Shown here one piece after another: positions 25,800 to 34,833 of a stretch of 64,000 nucleotides of DNA; position 1 is the stretch's first letter, and each line of letters opens with the position of its first letter. The stretch covers positions 558,001 to 622,000 of the forward strand of contig NZ_JAKIRP010000002.1 in the NCBI RefSeq assembly GCF_021646545.1, given 5' to 3'. The stretch comes from Chitinophaga filiformis (lineage in GTDB: Bacteria > Bacteroidota > Bacteroidia > Chitinophagales > Chitinophagaceae). A program made the position numbers and the translations under genes. Under the pieces are notes generated by a model. The model did not search any database. It had not been told where the DNA came from and was given only the letters and a program-made list of their open reading frames with translations.

Positions 25800-26892
25800 T
25801 AACGAGTTTTCTATATATCCGAATCAATCAGCGAAGCATTTGTTGCATATCTTGTACTGGGTCCTGATGTTATTTTTTATCATGGCTATTACATCATTCT
25901 CATTCAAGGCAAGTATTTTTACTACTGAAAGTGTACTCTTTTCCGCTAGTGTGCTGATCAATGCTATCCTGATCCATTACTTTGTATGTTATTTTGTTTT
26001 TCAGCATATAAGGCGAAAAAGATGGGTCTTCATTATACTGGATGTCCTGGCCATATACGCACTATCACTATTGATAACAACCAGTTCTTTAAACCTGTTG
26101 AGGTACCTGCATCCGGAAAATCCTGTTGTTGCCAGGTTGTATAAGAATTTTGCGGTGAACGGTTTCAGGAAGGCTTTTGAAGGGGAATTACTCCTATGGA
26201 TATTTTCTTTAATAATATGGTTTAACACCTTTGGGATCATTATTAAAATTGGTAAAGATTTCCATGAAAGTTCCCTGGAAAAATTAGCCATTGCGCAGGA
26301 AAAGAACTCCATGGAAATAAGCTTCCTGCGTGCGCAGATTCAGCCGCATTTCCTTTTCAATACCCTAAACAGCATATATGGGCTAATTATCCATAATGAG
26401 GAGGCGAGCAAAGTGGTCATTCAGTTGTCCAATTTGCTGCGGTTTTCTTTGTATGATAGTGCTAAAGACCATATTACGCTAAAAGAGGAAATAGATTTTT
26501 TGAGTAATTACCTGCTTCTTGAGAAGATGCGGTATAAAGAGAGCCGGGTGCAAATTGAGTATGATTTTGAGCAGATTGAAAATAAAGAAAAAATTATTAA
26601 ACCCTTAATTTTAATTAACTTTATTGAGAATGCCTTTAAACATGGCATAAATGCTACCATTAAAAGCGCATGGATAAAATTGTCTATGACAGAGAAAGAC
26701 GGCATTTTGACTTTCCATTCTGCAAACAATAAACCCGTTGCAGCCACAGGCAAAAAGCATCACGAATCAACAGGAGGTCTAGGACTTAAAAATGTAAGAC
26801 GCAGGCTGGAGTTGGAGTATCAAACGCGCTACAGCCTGGACATAAAAGAAACGGACGATGTTTATGAAGTGTCGCTGATACTAAAGCTGTAA
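25789..26892 (+). CDS. LytS-type sensor histidine kinase
   Basis: From ATG 25789 this is 367 residues: four hydrophobic helices in the first ~150 residues (YWVLMLFFIMAITSFSF, VLAIYALSLLITTSSL), then the His_kinase block QIQPHFLFNTLNSIYGLI with phospho-acceptor H187, and a short HATPase domain (LILINFIENAFKHG, GGLGLKNVRRRLEL). No periplasmic sensor domain is present, so a membrane-embedded signal or the peptide itself could be sensed. The ATG lies inside the 3' end of lanB (ATGGAGCGTAG overlap), so it is translationally coupled to biosynthesis, implying autoregulation. Confidence 0.92.
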   Translation: MERSNEFSIYPNQSAKHLLHILYWVLMLFFIMAITSFSFKASIFTTESVLFSASVLINAILIHYFVCYFVFQHIRRKRWVFIILDVLAIYALSLLITTSSLNLLRYLHPENPVVARLYKNFAVNGFRKAFEGELLLWIFSLIIWFNTFGIIIKIGKDFHESSLEKLAIAQEKNSMEISFLRAQIQPHFLFNTLNSIYGLIIHNEEASKVVIQLSNLLRFSLYDSAKDHITLKEEIDFLSNYLLLEKMRYKESRVQIEYDFEQIENKEKIIKPLILINFIENAFKHGINATIKSAWIKLSMTEKDGILTFHSANNKPVAATGKKHHESTGGLGLKNVRRRLELEYQTRYSLDIKETDDVYEVSLILKL

Positions 26893-26914
26893 CCTATACC
26901 CTTACCCTTTTACA

Positions 26915-27643
26915 ATGAAAGTTCTGATAGTTGACGATGAACCCATAGCCCAGCAAATACTGGAGAATCTGTCCAGGAAAGTAAGTTATTTAGATATAGT
27001 AGGTATTTGTGACAATGCGATAGTTGCCTTGGAAGCGATACAGGAATTGCAGCCGGACTTAATTTTTCTGGATATACAAATGCCGGAGATGACCGGACTG
27101 GAAATGTTGCGTATTCTTCGTCAGAGGAATGTTCTGGTAATATTTACAACTGCTTTCCATGAGCATGCCCTCGAAAGTTATGAATTGGATGCGGTAGATT
27201 ATCTGCTTAAACCTGTTGCATTTGAGCGCTTCCTCAAAGCCGTTACTAAAGCAAATGAGCTGTTTAAATTGAAGCAGATACAGCATTCTGCCATTACTGC
27301 CCCTAAAAGTGGCGAGACAAAGAACTATGTATGGGCTAAGGAAGGCCGTAAGCGGGTACAGATCTGTTTGGACGACATTATACTTGTGCAGGCGTTAAAA
27401 GATTACATGGAACTACAGTTGCCCAATGGCAAGGTTATTTTGAACATCACGATGAACAAAATAGAAGAATTACTTCCTCCTCCCGCTTTTCTGCGTGTTA
27501 ATCGTTCCTGCATTGTCCGCAAAAGCGCTATTAAGTATATTCAGGACATGCATATAGAAATCAGCCTACCTACGGTAAAACGAATTCCAATTGGCCCAAC
27601 CTATTGGGAGGATGTAAAAAAACATATAGTTGAATTATTCTAA
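26915..27643 (+). CDS. LytTR-family response regulator
   Basis: This 242-residue protein has a receiver domain (1-120; acidic pocket DDE at the start, phospho-acceptor D53 in LIFLDIQMPEM, and conserved Lys in LLKPVAFERF) and a LytTR DNA-binding domain (about 140-240; WAKEGRKRVQICLDDIILVQA, FLRVNRSCIV). It is 22 bp downstream of the kinase gene. LytTR proteins bind direct repeats upstream of target promoters; the likely targets are the RiPP genes, including the small ORF that follows. Confidence 0.94.
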   Translation: MKVLIVDDEPIAQQILENLSRKVSYLDIVGICDNAIVALEAIQELQPDLIFLDIQMPEMTGLEMLRILRQRNVLVIFTTAFHEHALESYELDAVDYLLKPVAFERFLKAVTKANELFKLKQIQHSAITAPKSGETKNYVWAKEGRKRVQICLDDIILVQALKDYMELQLPNGKVILNITMNKIEELLPPPAFLRVNRSCIVRKSAIKYIQDMHIEISLPTVKRIPIGPTYWEDVKKHIVELF

Positions 27644-27733
27644 TATATTGTAATGGGCTCGTATAGTCGTTTTTGTCGAATAATAGATGCGCTTGGTCGA
27701 AAGAATTATGAATCTTTTTTGTAAAAGATAAAC

Positions 27734-27777
27734 TTAGGATTATATAATCATCTATTAATCCTAAATCCTAAATCTAA
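27734..27777 (+). promoter_or_regulatory. Inverted repeat and heptamer direct repeats before the 48-aa ORF
   Basis: TTAGGATTA at 27734-27742 and its complement TAATCCTAA at 27756-27764 form a 9-bp inverted repeat. The right arm runs into direct heptamers CCTAAAT at 27760-27766 and 27767-27773, then CTAA. It ends 5 bp before the ATG of the precursor-like ORF, right after the LytTR gene. It could be an operator or translation-control hairpin; binding by the LytTR protein is only a guess. Confidence 0.4.
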
Positions 27778-27781
27778 GTCT

Positions 27782-27928
27782 ATGTCGACCAAGAAGCTCC
27801 AAATCAAAAAACGGGTGGTTTGTAAGTGTAAAGTTGATGAACAACCCGTATTCCCTAAAAAAAACCGTGAAGTTAAAATTCCCACTGAGACTACCGTTAC
27901 CAATCCTACAAGTTCATTTATCTTCTGA
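27782..27928 (+). CDS. Candidate lanthipeptide precursor, 48 aa
   Basis: Translation from ATG 27782 gives MSTKKLQIKKRVVCKCKVDE, then QPVFPKKNREVKIP and the tail TETTVTNPTSSFIF. The start, KKLQIKKR, is very like the opening of many Bacteroidota class I lanthipeptide leaders (KKLQLKKR-type). The tail has seven Ser/Thr that LanB could dehydrate. Unusually the only two Cys (VVCKCK) are in the N-terminal half, so rings would have to run backwards, or the peptide is a dehydrated linear product. It has its own 5' inverted repeat and a terminator 100 bp downstream, and closes the RiPP locus behind the LytS/LytTR pair. A longer frame at 27834-28016 is in another reading frame and less protein-like. 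Confidence 0.6.
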   Translation: MSTKKLQIKKRVVCKCKVDEQPVFPKKNREVKIPTETTVTNPTSSFIF

Positions 27929-28028
27929 TCAGGTTAACATTTTACCTGATTTAATGATGATTTCAATGGCTACGGATAACCACAACGTTTCTTCAATATT
28001 CTTTTCCTTCCCGTAGCTTTCCTTACTA

Positions 28029-28068
28029 AAACGTGATGCAATTCAAGTATGGGTTGCATCACGTTTTT
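28029..28068 (+). terminator. Rho-independent terminator, right edge of RiPP locus
   Basis: A perfect 13-bp stem (arms 28029-28041 and 28054-28066, AAACGTGATGCAA and complement) with a 12-nt loop is followed by TTCGTTT. It ends the plus-strand RiPP transcript before the convergent Rhs immunity gene. Confidence 0.8.
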
Positions 28069-28116
28069 CGTTTAGAAAAGGCCGGCTTATGACGCCAGTT
28101 TGTTTTTGCCGCTAAA

Positions 28117-28704
28117 TTAAAGACGGTCTAATCGCAGTGGATGGACGAATTTCGCACGAAGCTCCGTTTCACCGGATTTAATAGCCGCAATGGCATCGCT
28201 CTGGCGTTTTAATTCCTCCTGCATTAACTGATGCTGCTGAACATATTCGTCGTCATAGTCAAAATCATCCCCTTTATCGATGCTTTGGCGGGTATTGATC
28301 AACAAATCAATTGTATTGTCTGTAATTGTTGCCGTTTCCATTGCTTTACTGATTGCGCCGCTATGAAGGCTGGAAATAGCTTGCCACACGCTGATAACTG
28401 CATTTTGTGCTGCAGAAGCTAATGCTGAGCGCCATTCTGTTTCAAAGATATCACTATAGTCGTCCATATCCGGTATTTCTTCTTTGACAGCCAGCTCCAG
28501 GCGTTCGGTGTCAGTGATGTTTCCGGTATTGGAAACGGACCATGCCTCGTCAAGGCTCTTGTCTATCTGCGCCGCGTTTCCACGATATTCTTTGCGGTAA
28601 ACATCTCTGAAAGTAATCCACAATGTCTCCGCATTTGTCAATGCGAGCCTGGATATGTCCTTTTCGTCGAGTGCTGATAAGGCTTCTTCTAAATTTTCCA
28701 GCAT
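28117..28704 (-). CDS. Probable immunity protein for the Rhs deaminase toxin (DUF416-like)
   Basis: This 195-residue acidic, all-helical cytoplasmic protein (for example SDIFETEWRSALASAAQNAV and AVISVWQAISSLHSGAISKAM) starts 18 bp downstream of the end of the Rhs gene on the same strand, the usual place of the cognate immunity gene. The helical stretch resembles DUF416-type proteins, some of which sit next to polymorphic toxins; I am only moderately sure of that family. It should bind and block the C-terminal deaminase domain of the Rhs protein. Confidence 0.65.
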   Translation of the reverse strand: MLENLEEALSALDEKDISRLALTNAETLWITFRDVYRKEYRGNAAQIDKSLDEAWSVSNTGNITDTERLELAVKEEIPDMDDYSDIFETEWRSALASAAQNAVISVWQAISSLHSGAISKAMETATITDNTIDLLINTRQSIDKGDDFDYDDEYVQQHQLMQEELKRQSDAIAAIKSGETELRAKFVHPLRLDRL

Positions 28705-28721
28705 GGTAGTATTTATTGAGT

Positions 28722-31700
28722 TTATTTGCAGCCATTTACTGCGGATTTTAAAACGCTTGCAGGACGAACGCCCTTTTCTTTCAGGAATGCTTCGCAGTTC
28801 GGGCAGATAGGTCTGCTGGCTGCCACTGACTTTACTTCCAGTTTTTTCGAGTGAGCAAAGTTGATGGCTGTAACTTCCGCATGCCCTGCACCGTGTGCCC
28901 GGATCTCACCTTCTTTCAGGCTATCCCTGATTGCGGGAGAAAGGTGGGTGTCATTTGACGCTATGACAAGGAAATGATCACCTGTGGTAGGATCAACTGC
29001 ATGTGCTACGGCCACCGTTTTATAACCCTCGCTGTCGCCGTACATCTTGGCCAGCTCACTAGCCCGTTCCCTCATCATTTCATCTGTAGGAGGTCCTTTT
29101 AGGGGTGATACAGGTCCCTGAGGCGGCACAGGCACGAGCCCCAAAGGATCGACACTGTCCGTCGTGTTCACGTAGCTGTAAAACCGTAAGCCACCACCCA
29201 GTCCGGCGGGATCCTGGCTGATATATAGACCCTCTTCCGGGCTATAGTACCTGAACCTGTTGTAGTAAAGGCCTGTTTCCTGGTCTTCATACTGTCCCTG
29301 GTACCGGAAAGGAATAAACTCCCGGTTGCCCGCTAACTTACGTATACTGCCAGATATATCCAATTCGCAATCCCATACCTTGTCTCCGGAATCATTATAC
29401 GCCTGGCAGGGAGTACCCAGGTGATCAGTTATTATTGAGTACTGTTTTCCATTGGCAATCCTGGCTGCCGGTGCAAAGGATCCTTCATCAAATATCCAGG
29501 TGACCAGTGCTTCTGCGGGGACGGGTTCCGGGTGATCTTCCTGGACGTTACCTAATTCGTCTACGCTTATATGAGGCCGTTCCTTCACAGGATAACTCCA
29601 CTCATGCAGCAGTGTATTGCCGTCCCAGAGAAACCTGGTAAGTTTCCCGTTGTACAGTTTTTCTATACGTCTTCCCAAGGGGTCATAACGGAATTCCACT
29701 GCCTTGCCATCGGGACGTAACACTCTTTTAAGCAGCCCGTTTCCATGCCATTCGTATTCCCACGCTTTTGTTCCGCGGGTGGCCAGCTTTTTCACCAGTT
29801 GGCCTTCTTCATTGTAGATGAACCGCCAATCAGGCGTTTCCAGAAGTTGTCCGCCGGGGCCATATTTGCGGTCGTTCCGGGATTGAGATCTGTATAGATT
29901 GCCGGTTTTGTCCGCAAGACGGTAATCATATTGTCCGTCTTCATACTGTGCCCAGGCCAGGTTGCAGAAGTCGTCATGCCCGAACTTCAGCACGCCGTTG
30001 CTGATGCCATCCAGGATCTGTTTCAGTTGATGGCTGGCATTCCAGCGGTAATGTTTCCTGCGCATTTGTTGTTGTCCGCTATCCACGAAGTGGCAGTCAG
30101 GCAATCCTGCTTTATCATAACTCCACCCGCTCCTGACGCCTCCGGGAAGACTGCGTTCAATTTCCAGTCCCAGGTGATTGCGTTCAATGCAGGCGATCCA
30201 GGGATCAGGCAGGTCTGTGGCCTTCGCATACAGGCTGACTACATCGCCATCAGCGTTCCGCCGGAGCTGCAGGCTGGCGCCAAGGCTGCTTTGCATTCCG
30301 ATACGCCTGCCTGTGCGGTCATATGTACTTGTAACAGTAAAACCGTTCTGCGATTCCTGAATGATCCTTCCTGCGGTATCACGTTCTATCCTGACGGTAC
30401 TGTATTCATTGACGGCTTCGATGATCTTGCCATTGAGGTCATAGCTATACGTTTCCCAGCTGCCGTCACTATGTTCGGCACGGGTCAGTCTTCCATTTAC
30501 ATCATATTCATAATTTGACCATCGCTTTTCGGGACGCAGTACTTTTATCACCTTGCCTGCAGCATCCAGTTCATAGCGTTTATGATGGCCATCAAAGGAA
30601 ACTTCTTCTATAATATTTCCGCGGCCATTGCGCAGGAAACTGTATTTTTCTCCATGCTCATTTATCAGCGCCGTCAGCTGATCATTATTGTTATATAAAA
30701 AGTGAAGTTTTGAACCGTTTTCCTGCCTCATTTTAAGGCTGCCCATGGCAGTGTATGCAAAATGTACTTCACGATGCCTGTCTACCAGCCGGGTAACATC
30801 CTGGTAAGCGTTGTACTCCAGTTTTATGTGGTTGCCATCCGGTAGGTTTGTTTCCGTCATCCGGCCCAGCGCATCATAGCGGAAACGCCTTTCCTGAGCC
30901 AGGGGATTGCGGGTAGCGATACACTGGCCCCAGGGGTTATATTCCCAGGTAGAGAGGCCTCCGTTTGGCAGGGTAAGTGCTGACAGATTGTAGTCATCGT
31001 CATATGCGAGTACGGTTTTTTGTTTCTTGTGGTCCTCTATCTGACCCAGTAAATTCAGGTCGTTGTATCTGAAAATAGTCATACTACCGTCTGCATCAGT
31101 AACCGTATGCAGGAGACCGTTAAATTGGTCGTTCTGATAATAGACATATGACCGGGTATTGCCCTGAGCATCCTTCGCTAACAGCATTCTGCCATCTTCA
31201 TCATATGCGAAGGAAAGAGCACTGCCGTCCGGCTGTTCAACGCTGATACAGTTGCCCCGTTCATCGTAGGAATATCCTTTCATGTTTCCTTCTTCATCAA
31301 TTTCCCGGTATAATTCGAAGTCTGCTGTGTACTCGAAAAATCTGGAATGTCCCAGAGGATCTTTGATCTGTGTTACCAGGAAGTCGGGGTTGTAGTAGTA
31401 AGTGGTGATATTTCCCAGTGCATCAGTGACGTGATTATAGCCTTCTTTCGTATGATAATCAATCCAGCCTTCCATAATGCCACCATCTCCCGATGTGTGG
31501 ATACAGCGTCGCTGCTTGTCATAGTCCCAGCGAAATGTTTGTCCATTGCGATCAGTTTTGGCAACCATTAAATGATTGCGGTACTGAATATGGGTAGTCT
31601 GTTCATGTGCATCGGTGATTTCGCTCAGGTCGCCGGCTTCATTATATCCGTAGCGTACGAGCAGTTGTTGGTGGCCCCGATGATATGCAGTGACTGCCGT

Positions 31701-32846
31701 TATATATCCGTTTGGGTTGTTTTCGATCTCCAGGCGCCGGCCAGCGCTGTCTATTACTTCCACCAGCTGCATTTTGTAATTATAAGTGAAGTTGATCGTA
31801 AAGCCGGCCTCATTGCTGATGGTGTGGAGGTAATATTGCTGGTCCTGAAAACGGGACTTTTGAAATTGATAAAATAGCCTGCGCTGATGATCAAATAACT
31901 GGTACTGATCAGGATCGGTGCGGGTAAGTGTCAGGTTTTCATGTCGATGATAATCAGTGTCTCCAGGGTAAGGCAGTGGATTAAAAATTGCGCTGCGCCC
32001 ATCACCGAGTAACACAGCAGTAGCGTCGTCTTCATTTAGCTCTACGACACGCATGTCATAGCTAAGCTGAGTTCCATGTCCCAGAGGACCTGTATGCGGA
32101 CTATCACTGTTCCATGATCGCGACCATATTAAAGGCAGGGGGCCAGGCAACTCAAAGTCGACGCCGTCATAGATAACGATACCCTGAATTAAGTCCACCG
32201 GCTCAAATCCTTTCTTACATAACATGGCGCTGAGTTTGTTGCTGCCGATCTTTCCCTGCAGTGCATGGTTAAATCGGGTGAGCCCTTTTTTACCCAGTTT
32301 GCCGGCACCTTTCATGAGCGCGCCGAAACCAAAGGAAGCAACAAGGTTCAACATGGCTCCTGCCCAGTCAGGCACATAGGGGCCGCCTACCATTACCGGT
32401 TTGCCAAATGAAACCGGGATTGAAAATGAGGTAGGCAGATACATGCTGGGAATGGGCTTTAGTTTTTTGCCTGGCTGTAAGGACAGAGGGATACCAATGT
32501 CATTACACGTCATCAACATATGCCCGGAAGGGCTCATGAGGTTGCCCTCGACTTTTACTTTCTTACTGCCAAAGAAGTTCACCGAGTCGTGGCCGATCAT
32601 AGGCGCCAACAGGAAAGGGCCACCCATGGGTATATGAAATAAGATGATAATAATACCGGAAGTATCGCTTTTACCGCGCGGCACATGGTTCACTTTGGTG
32701 GTCGCGCCCATAAATGGGATATAGTCCATAGGATCAATTACAAACCCGATATATGGATGGGGAAGTGGGATCGGAAAGCCGAACAGTATTACAATGTGTA
32801 TATCCAGTCCGATAACCGGGGTGAAATGTTTATTGCTAACCAGCAT
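28722..32846 (-). CDS. Rhs/YD-repeat polymorphic toxin with PAAR-like N-terminus and deaminase-type tip
   Basis: This 1374-residue protein has a hydrophobic Gly/Pro-rich N-terminal region with PAAR-like features (about 1-180; NLMSPSGHMLMTCNDIGIPL), an entry domain near 210-300 (LPGPLPLIWSRSWNSDSPHTG), about 25 YD repeats (for example RYGYNEAGDLSEITDAHEQT), and the Rhs core end YYNRFRYYSPEEGLYISQDP with SVDPLGL near 1250. The last ~120 residues are a variable tip with H1322-A-E1324 (GHAEVTAI) and C1348-P-N-C1351, the zinc motifs of the nucleic-acid deaminase superfamily. It is probably delivered by a type VI or similar contractile system, not found in this window, and deaminates bases in a rival cell. 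The immunity gene follows 18 bp downstream. Confidence 0.88.
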   Translation of the reverse strand: MLVSNKHFTPVIGLDIHIVILFGFPIPLPHPYIGFVIDPMDYIPFMGATTKVNHVPRGKSDTSGIIIILFHIPMGGPFLLAPMIGHDSVNFFGSKKVKVEGNLMSPSGHMLMTCNDIGIPLSLQPGKKLKPIPSMYLPTSFSIPVSFGKPVMVGGPYVPDWAGAMLNLVASFGFGALMKGAGKLGKKGLTRFNHALQGKIGSNKLSAMLCKKGFEPVDLIQGIVIYDGVDFELPGPLPLIWSRSWNSDSPHTGPLGHGTQLSYDMRVVELNEDDATAVLLGDGRSAIFNPLPYPGDTDYHRHENLTLTRTDPDQYQLFDHQRRLFYQFQKSRFQDQQYYLHTISNEAGFTINFTYNYKMQLVEVIDSAGRRLEIENNPNGYITAVTAYHRGHQQLLVRYGYNEAGDLSEITDAHEQTTHIQYRNHLMVAKTDRNGQTFRWDYDKQRRCIHTSGDGGIMEGWIDYHTKEGYNHVTDALGNITTYYYNPDFLVTQIKDPLGHSRFFEYTADFELYREIDEEGNMKGYSYDERGNCISVEQPDGSALSFAYDEDGRMLLAKDAQGNTRSYVYYQNDQFNGLLHTVTDADGSMTIFRYNDLNLLGQIEDHKKQKTVLAYDDDYNLSALTLPNGGLSTWEYNPWGQCIATRNPLAQERRFRYDALGRMTETNLPDGNHIKLEYNAYQDVTRLVDRHREVHFAYTAMGSLKMRQENGSKLHFLYNNNDQLTALINEHGEKYSFLRNGRGNIIEEVSFDGHHKRYELDAAGKVIKVLRPEKRWSNYEYDVNGRLTRAEHSDGSWETYSYDLNGKIIEAVNEYSTVRIERDTAGRIIQESQNGFTVTSTYDRTGRRIGMQSSLGASLQLRRNADGDVVSLYAKATDLPDPWIACIERNHLGLEIERSLPGGVRSGWSYDKAGLPDCHFVDSGQQQMRRKHYRWNASHQLKQILDGISNGVLKFGHDDFCNLAWAQYEDGQYDYRLADKTGNLYRSQSRNDRKYGPGGQLLETPDWRFIYNEEGQLVKKLATRGTKAWEYEWHGNGLLKRVLRPDGKAVEFRYDPLGRRIEKLYNGKLTRFLWDGNTLLHEWSYPVKERPHISVDELGNVQEDHPEPVPAEALVTWIFDEGSFAPAARIANGKQYSIITDHLGTPCQAYNDSGDKVWDCELDISGSIRKLAGNREFIPFRYQGQYEDQETGLYYNRFRYYSPEEGLYISQDPAGLGGGLRFYSYVNTTDSVDPLGLVPVPPQGPVSPLKGPPTDEMMRERASELAKMYGDSEGYKTVAVAHAVDPTTGDHFLVIASNDTHLSPAIRDSLKEGEIRAHGAGHAEVTAINFAHSKKLEVKSVAASRPICPNCEAFLKEKGVRPASVLKSAVNGCK

Positions 32847-33093
32847 ACAATGGTTTATTTGGGTCTGATACGAAACGGGTTACAGGCAATAGGGGGACAA
32901 AAACTCTACTGTAATATAAGATTTTCTTAAAAAATTTAGCTTCGAAAATGATATCGTTCTTCAGGTCCTGACTGGTGAATTCTTTTCGGGGATATTCTGC
33001 AAGCTCAACCCGACCAGCATTTGCAAATCCTAACAGTAAGTCCGGTATCATGCCATGCAGCTGATACCGGACTTCTGTATTATAAACAGGGGA

Positions 33094-33816
33094 TTACCAG
33101 GGCATAGCGCCTGCTTCCCCGAAGTATTGACCAGTAGGGCCGTTTTCATCCAACATCGCGTATTTAGCCAGGTTGATGCAGTTCTCAGCGGCAGATTTGC
33201 CACCGCTATGCCCATTAAAATCTGTGGAGGTCCAACCGGGTGTTACGCAGTTAATCTTGAAGCCTTTGTCCTTGTACTGAAATGCCAACGCTACCGTATA
33301 AGCATTCAACGCAGTTTTTGACGGACCGTATGAAATGGATTTAGCCTTATATAGTATCCAATTTTCGTCCTGGTGTTTGGTTAATGAAGCCAGGTCGCTG
33401 GTGATGTTTTCGATCACCGCCAGTTTGCTTTGTTCCAGGAAGGGAAGGAAGGCCTCCGTAGTCATGATGGCGCCGAAGAAATTGGTCTCAAATACGTGAC
33501 GTACGTCTGCTACGTTTAAAGGCTGTGAAGGATCCTGACGGCGTCCCAGAATGCCCGCATTATTGATCAGGATATCCAGCACATTTTCTTTACGACCATA
33601 TGCTTCGGCAGCGCGTGTGACAGAGGTCTGATCAGATACATCAATTTCTATCAGTTCGCAATGCACAAGGCCTTCCGCTTGTAATGTATCTACGCTGCGC
33701 TGGCCTGTAACTGCGTTGCGGCAACCCATGTATACAAAGTACCCCTGTTGTAATAAATACTTAGCGAGCTCAAATCCCAGGCCCTTATTGGCGCCGGTTA
33801 TCAATACCTTTCTCAT
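33094..33816 (-). CDS. Short-chain dehydrogenase/reductase (SDR)
   Basis: This 240-residue protein has the classical SDR marks: nucleotide motif TGANKGLGFELA at 7-18, NNAGILG at about 87-93 and the catalytic YGPSKTALN (Tyr-x3-Lys) near 163-167. The ENITS strand carries the Ser. SDRs reduce or oxidise carbonyls with NAD(P)H; the substrate is unknown. It lies 15 bp downstream of an AraC-type regulator on the same strand, a common pair in which the regulator controls the oxidoreductase. Confidence 0.93.
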   Translation of the reverse strand: MRKVLITGANKGLGFELAKYLLQQGYFVYMGCRNAVTGQRSVDTLQAEGLVHCELIEIDVSDQTSVTRAAEAYGRKENVLDILINNAGILGRRQDPSQPLNVADVRHVFETNFFGAIMTTEAFLPFLEQSKLAVIENITSDLASLTKHQDENWILYKAKSISYGPSKTALNAYTVALAFQYKDKGFKINCVTPGWTSTDFNGHSGGKSAAENCINLAKYAMLDENGPTGQYFGEAGAMPW

Positions 33817-33831
33817 ATTATGTTATTTTTT

Positions 33832-34647
33832 TTAAGAATGCAATGTTTTGACAGCGGATGGCGGGTAACCAAATGCTTTTTTAAAGGCAAAGGAAAAGTG
33901 TGTGTAATCTTTGAAGCCTACATCTTCGAATACATCCCAGGCAGATAAGCCCTGTGACAGCAGCATTTCATGCGCTTTGTGCAGGCGTTGCTGCATGAGC
34001 CATGCATGGGGGGGCATGCCAAACGCCTTTTGAAAATCACGCTTAAAAGTAGCCAGGCTGCGTCCTGTGAGGTAAGCAAATCTATCGATGTTCACATTGT
34101 ATCGGTAATTACGCTGCATGAAAGGTTCAAGATCCATTTTGCGCGGTGACCGAAAATCGAACAACAAATTCTGCAGGGATGGCTGTACTTCCAGCAAGAT
34201 CATAATGGCCTCTCTTATTTTCATATTTTGTAACGCGTTGCTTGCCGGTTGCATGGTCTCATAGTAAGGCTTCAGCGATTGAAAGAAGTTAAGCAATAAG
34301 GGTGCACGCGGTAATTGCAACACGCGGGACCCATTGTAAGTCGCTTTGGAAGAAAACTGTAGCTCAGCGCTCATACTCAGTAGTGTATCGCGGTCCAGCC
34401 GAACCGTGATCACAACAAACTGTTCGCCGTTCGGTGGTATCTTTACAAACCGGCCCAGCTGGTCTTTCGCAAACAGCCGGATGTCACCTGCTTTGAACAG
34501 GTGCTTGCCATCGTCTGCATAAAATTCCTGGGAACCGGCTAGCAGGTAGCTAAGTGCATGCTCCGCAATGAAATGTTCGCCTTCTTTGTTAGTGGCGCTG
34601 TAGCAATAATGAACGATCTGTGAACGTTGAACGGTCGGCTTCTCCAT
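33832..34647 (-). CDS. AraC-family transcriptional regulator
   Basis: This 271-residue protein has an N-terminal cupin-like ligand domain (about 1-150; HALSYLLAGSQEFYADDGKHL) and a C-terminal AraC double helix-turn-helix (about 175-270; YLTGRSLATFKRDFQKAFG, PPHAWLMQQRLHKAHEML, WDVFEDVGFKDYTHFSFAFKKAFGYPPS). It is in an operon with the SDR gene. The ligand is unknown. Confidence 0.93.
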   Translation of the reverse strand: MEKPTVQRSQIVHYCYSATNKEGEHFIAEHALSYLLAGSQEFYADDGKHLFKAGDIRLFAKDQLGRFVKIPPNGEQFVVITVRLDRDTLLSMSAELQFSSKATYNGSRVLQLPRAPLLLNFFQSLKPYYETMQPASNALQNMKIREAIMILLEVQPSLQNLLFDFRSPRKMDLEPFMQRNYRYNVNIDRFAYLTGRSLATFKRDFQKAFGMPPHAWLMQQRLHKAHEMLLSQGLSAWDVFEDVGFKDYTHFSFAFKKAFGYPPSAVKTLHS

Positions 34648-34833
34648 GACTTACTTGCATTGCTGCATTTTTGACAAGACAAAGTTAGGAGAGGAACATG
34701 TTATGACGTTTTGTTGTTTGGCTCATATTGGTTTGTTGGTTGGCTCATTTGAGAGGTGCTTTGCTCCCGGGAATTCGCGATGTTAATGGGGGTAGTTTCG
34801 CGGCAGATAAATAACATTACGGCGTAACTGTCT

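Noticed and set aside
27834..28016. 60-codon frame overlapping the 48-residue precursor candidate
   Set aside because: It is in another frame and lacks the leader-like start; the frame from 27782 is more convincing.
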